A stretch of DNA of 64,000 nucleotides from Capnocytophaga sputigena (GTDB lineage Bacteria; Bacteroidota; Bacteroidia; Flavobacteriales; Flavobacteriaceae), in NCBI RefSeq assembly GCF_900446695.1, contig NZ_UAVP01000008.1, positions 372,001-436,000 of the forward strand. Direction: 5' to 3'. Positions 61,197 through 64,000 of this stretch are shown here, piece by piece. Under the pieces are notes generated by a model that was not told the origin of the DNA, searched no databases, and saw only the letters and a list, made by a program, of their open reading frames with translations. How positions within the stretch are numbered: position 1 is the first letter of the stretch; each line of letters begins with the position of its first letter. The translations under genes were made by a program, and so were the position numbers.

Positions 61197-62363
61197 ATGA
61201 AACTAAAATTACGTATAACAACAATTTTACTACTAATTTCTTTTCAATTTCTTGCTGCACAGCAGAAGATTATAAATGTTTTGGATAACACAACCAAACA
61301 GCCTATTAGCAATGTGCATCTATATCTGCCTAATCTTGAAAAAGGAACAATTACTAATGAAGAGGGGAAAGCAAAAATAGATTTTAGCATACAAGATAGC
61401 TTAATTGTAAGTTGTGTAGGTTATGCGACAAAGAAATTAGTTATAAATAAAGACACTTCTCTTAGCACTCTGTATTTAACTCCTGAAGAAATTGCGCTTG
61501 ATGAGGTAGTTATTTATAATTTTGACTTAAAAAAACAAGTAGGACACGTGTTAGATAATTATAAAAAGCTCTATGAAACTAATGCTAAAACATTAGAATG
61601 TACTTATAGAGAAAAATTTGTAAGAAATGATACCCTTACACGACTTTATCAAGTGCAATTAGATTGGTGGTTCAAACAATATCTATTTATCCCACAAGAA
61701 ACATTAGATAAACAGTTGGCTGTTGCACTCAAAAGTACTGATTATTCTCACATAAAGAATGATAAGAATAAAACTACGCAAGGAGCTTTTTTAGATCCTA
61801 AAAACCTATTTCAATTTCTTTACCCCAATAGTTATCTATCTTTCATAAAATATTATGGAGAGAATATTGAAATTAAAAAAGTTGAAAAGAATGCTGATCA
61901 CACCAAAGTAACTTTTAATGCAGACATTGTTATCAAAAAAGAGCTCAGTCTTAAATTAACTAATTCGGTTATTTATTTTGATAATCACACTAATGCAGTG
62001 AAACGTATTATTTTTAATGATACCAAGCATTCTGTAAGTGAAGGTATTTCAAAGGAAAGCAAAATTCCCTTTAAATCTATCTCAGATAATTTTTCCTTAG
62101 ACATTACTTTCAGTAATTATAAGAACAAATTATTGTTTAGCAGTCTTTATGTAAAAGCTAAAGGAGGTATTGAATATAATAACAAAAGGGATAATCTTCA
62201 AACAGAACAATCTTTCTTGCGTACAGGTGTAACAAAAGGACAAATAAAAAAGAATGACAGAATAGAGGTTGAAAAACCTTTCTTTGAATACGTTACCCCT
62301 CATAAACAAGGTGAAGCCAAGTTTTTGCTTACCAAAGAAGAACAAGATTTTATAAACCAATAG
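61197..62363 (+). CDS. CarboxypepD_reg-like domain exported protein, paralog 3
   Basis: 388 residues. Signal peptide (ISFQFLAAQ), CarboxypepD_reg-like domain (LDNTTKQPISNVHLYLPNLEKGTITNEEGKAKI, CVGYATKKLV, LDEVVIYNFDLKKQV) and the same second domain as paralog 2 (TLECTYREKFVRNDTLTRLYQVQLDWW). The last 71 bases match those of paralog 2 at 70 of 71 positions, although the bodies differ at many synonymous sites, which indicates gene conversion. Followed by a terminator. Confidence 0.8.
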   Translation: MKLKLRITTILLLISFQFLAAQQKIINVLDNTTKQPISNVHLYLPNLEKGTITNEEGKAKIDFSIQDSLIVSCVGYATKKLVINKDTSLSTLYLTPEEIALDEVVIYNFDLKKQVGHVLDNYKKLYETNAKTLECTYREKFVRNDTLTRLYQVQLDWWFKQYLFIPQETLDKQLAVALKSTDYSHIKNDKNKTTQGAFLDPKNLFQFLYPNSYLSFIKYYGENIEIKKVEKNADHTKVTFNADIVIKKELSLKLTNSVIYFDNHTNAVKRIIFNDTKHSVSEGISKESKIPFKSISDNFSLDITFSNYKNKLLFSSLYVKAKGGIEYNNKRDNLQTEQSFLRTGVTKGQIKKNDRIEVEKPFFEYVTPHKQGEAKFLLTKEEQDFINQ

Positions 62364-62401
62364 CCTTATGTTTTGATCTATTTGTAAAGAACCTACAGAA
62401 T

Positions 62402-62439
62402 AAAAAAGCACTACTCTTTAATTAGAGCAGTGCTTTTTT
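62402..62439. terminator. Bidirectional intrinsic terminator
   Basis: AAAAAAGCACTACTCT / AGAGCAGTGCTTTTTT with one A-C mismatch (G-U on the other strand) and a 6-base loop; T-tracts on both strands. Confidence 0.9.
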
Positions 62440-62441
62440 CT

Positions 62442-62540
62442 TTATTCATCGAGCTGTTTTTGCTTCAATGTTTTAACTGATTGTACGAGTATTCTAACAG
62501 CAAAATCTTTTGATTTATCTCTTACAATACTTTTACTCAT
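62442..62540 (-). pseudogene. Truncated four-helix-bundle protein gene (N-terminus only)
   Basis: 32 codons from ATG at 62538-62540 (MSKSIVRDKSKDFAVRIL) to a TGA or equivalent stop at 62442. The pattern IVRDKSKDFAVRILVQSVKTL aligns with IIKEKSFDFSIRIVKLVKLL of the intact gene at 42371-42745. The remaining three helices are absent; the reading frame runs into the terminator at 62402-62439. Upstream lie TAGGTGTCAGG-type repeat words (62590-62635). Confidence 0.75.
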
Positions 62541-62589
62541 TTTTTTCAGTTTTTGTGAGTTACTCACATACCCAATACTGGCTTTACCA

Positions 62590-62635
62590 ATCGTCTGACC
62601 CCTGATACCTGACCCCTGACACCTAAAACCTGCCC
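62590..62635. repeat. TAGGTGTCAGG-type intergenic repeat (reverse orientation)
   Basis: CTGACCCCTGATACCTGACC, CCTGACACCTAAAACC words abut the stop codon of the DUF4301 gene. Same family as 18147-18172, 48178-48219 and 53697-53731. Confidence 0.6.
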
Positions 62636-64000
62636 TCACCCTTGGTGGGTTTTCTTGAGCAGGTCGTTTACTACTTTCACAGGGTTGAAGGTGATGATAG
62701 GCACTTCAACGAAAAGGGTAATCCAATGTGCCATTGAACCATTCCACAAACCAGGGAGCTCCAATGCTTTTAGCGGACGACCCATATAGGTTTTGGAGGT
62801 GATAAAGGCTTGGTTAGGGTCTACGTATTGTTGTAGGTCGAACTTCTCGCCTTTATAGTCTTTAGTGCCGCAAATCAAGTCTACAGGGTTGAAGTGAGTA
62901 GACTGTTGGAAGATTTCCTTTTGCTTAGCATCCGCCATATTCACTTGGGCAGATTCGATGATTTGAAGGCTGTAGCCCTCACCATCTTTCACCCAGAACG
63001 GACCTCCACCAGGTTCACCTTCATTCTTCACCATTCCGCACACACGTATAGGGCGATTGAGCTGTTCTTTGATGAACTCCATAGCGTATTGGCGGCGAAA
63101 TTTATAGATGTAATCAGGAACAGTGATATTGATTTCCTTTAAAAAATCGAGAATGAGTTTCACCTCTTTTTTCTTAATCTTATTATTGTCAATACGGCGT
63201 AAGATTCTAAAGATTTCATCCTGCACTTCGCATAGTTTGCCCGCGAGCGCTTCTTTGTAGAACACGGTTTCATCGGTGTATTTTTTCACTACCACATTGT
63301 CGATATTCTTAATAAAGATGATATTGGCATCAATGTCGTTGAGGTTGCTCAACAGAGCTCCGTGACCAGCAGGGCGGAAGAGCAGATTACCTTCTTCATC
63401 GCGGAAGAAATCGTTATCTTCGGTTACCGAAACCGTGTCGGTACTTGGTTTTTGGTAAGAGAAATTCACATCAAAATTGATGTTATAACGCTCTTCAAGC
63501 ACAGGTTTGATAAGGTCGAGTTCTTTGTGGAATGCTTCGGTATGTTGCTCAGTAATAGTAAAATGCAGGTGAGCTTCTTGCTCATTGGAAGCGTAGAGCA
63601 CTGCCTCGCGGAAGTGTTCTTCAAAAGGAGTAGCGATTTTTTCGGAGTGTTTGTGAAAAGGGAGTAGTCCTTTGGGCATATTGCCATAGCCCAAACCTTC
63701 CTCATTAAGGAGGGTATTGACGATAATGTGTTTTTGGATATCTTCGTTTAATGAGGAAAAGTCGGGGTGATGTTTGTCAATAGCTGCTTTGAGGAGGGGG
63801 TAGAAAGCAAAGCGTTCAAGACCTTCAAAGAAATTTTTTACTTCCTTATTGCCAGTTCTGCCGATATAGGCTACAAACGATTCGCGATCGGGCTCAAAAT
63901 CGTCTCTAAAGGCGAAAAGCGATTTGAACATACGCGTCGCTGCCCCCGAAGCTGGTACAAATTTCAGGATAGTGTTGCCTTGTTTGCGCTTTTGGTAGAT
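62636..64000 (-). CDS. DUF4301 family protein (nucleotidyltransferase-like), 5' end outside window
   Basis: At least 455 codons; the frame stays open to the right edge. Upstream of the first internal ATG (63931) the reading continues as FVPASGAATRMFKSL, the Gly-rich signature at the N-terminus of DUF4301 proteins, so the true start lies beyond 64000. Other motifs: LLPFHKHSEKIATPFEEHF, LLFRPAGHGALLSNLNDIDANIIFIKNIDNV, VCGMVKNEGEPGGGPFWV. The layout resembles sugar-nucleotide pyrophosphorylases; activity is unproven. Confidence 0.85.
   Translation of the reverse strand: MYQKRKQGNTILKFVPASGAATRMFKSLFAFRDDFEPDRESFVAYIGRTGNKEVKNFFEGLERFAFYPLLKAAIDKHHPDFSSLNEDIQKHIIVNTLLNEEGLGYGNMPKGLLPFHKHSEKIATPFEEHFREAVLYASNEQEAHLHFTITEQHTEAFHKELDLIKPVLEERYNINFDVNFSYQKPSTDTVSVTEDNDFFRDEEGNLLFRPAGHGALLSNLNDIDANIIFIKNIDNVVVKKYTDETVFYKEALAGKLCEVQDEIFRILRRIDNNKIKKKEVKLILDFLKEINITVPDYIYKFRRQYAMEFIKEQLNRPIRVCGMVKNEGEPGGGPFWVKDGEGYSLQIIESAQVNMADAKQKEIFQQSTHFNPVDLICGTKDYKGEKFDLQQYVDPNQAFITSKTYMGRPLKALELPGLWNGSMAHWITLFVEVPIITFNPVKVVNDLLKKTHQG

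Overview
The window looks like a chromosomal piece of a flavobacterium, most likely Capnocytophaga or a close relative. This is inferred from several features: low G+C; Bacteroidota promoters of the form TTTG-N19/20-TAnnTTTG at many gene starts; a large number of signal-peptidase-II lipoproteins; a giant repeat-bearing surface protein of the gliding/adhesin type; atpD-atpC standing alone; and a Bacteroidota-type glycogen cluster (branching enzyme, debranching enzyme, GT4 synthase, GH57). The genus is an inference from style, not proven by a marker gene.

1-12.3 kb, minus strand: the 5' part of a giant secreted adhesin with 312-bp tandem repeats running off the left edge; ilvA; an outer-membrane barrel protein; two paralogous BspA-like leucine-rich-repeat lipoproteins with a ParE-type toxin-antitoxin pair between them; an MscS channel; a split ThrE threonine/serine exporter; and a DUF5018-like lipoprotein. 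12.5-27.4 kb is mostly housekeeping: a lysozyme-fold exported protein, NhaC antiporter, methyltransferase, polA, Ig-like lipoprotein, MBL hydrolase, menA, tsaB, rsmI, class I aldolase (fda) and an exported Fe/Mn superoxide dismutase.

27.5-32.9 kb is an A+T-rich accessory island of short exported proteins and lipoproteins. Its genes share duplicated 5' ends (signal peptide plus leader) or duplicated 3' ends but have unrelated bodies. It also holds MORN/YwqK-type proteins, a 12-bp microsatellite and inverted repeats. It resembles a cassette array under diversification, possibly immunity-like, and is the best candidate here for an undescribed system.

33-39.4 kb: a GH2 beta-galactosidase-like enzyme, lipoprotein, TPR-like exported protein, BtrH/DUF4872 protein and M48 protease. 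39.8-48.2 kb, plus strand: the glycogen cluster glgB - debranching enzyme - GT4 synthase - GH57, interrupted by a four-helix-bundle gene and a KilA-N gene; no glgC is present in the window. Then tRNA-Leu(UAG) with its own promoter and terminator, a thiamine-binding-like protein, a PnuC transporter and a NadR-like kinase, and convergent atpD-atpC. The 508-bp gap upstream of atpD holds two long hairpins and a promoter-like element that may define a small RNA. 52.7-64 kb: SBF-type transporter, YD-like lipoprotein, radC, a DUF3999-like protein, nadE-purD, three tandem CarboxypepD_reg-like paralogs and a DUF4301 gene cut by the right edge.

Several families of short dispersed intergenic repeats run through the window. 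One (ACTTTGnCAAAG arms) has a central hairpin whose sequence changes while its pairing is kept, and it often sits next to a second hairpin family (GGGCGTTT-3nt-AAACGCCC). Two gene remnants, a DUF559 endonuclease-like fragment and a four-helix-bundle N-terminus, lie beside such repeats.
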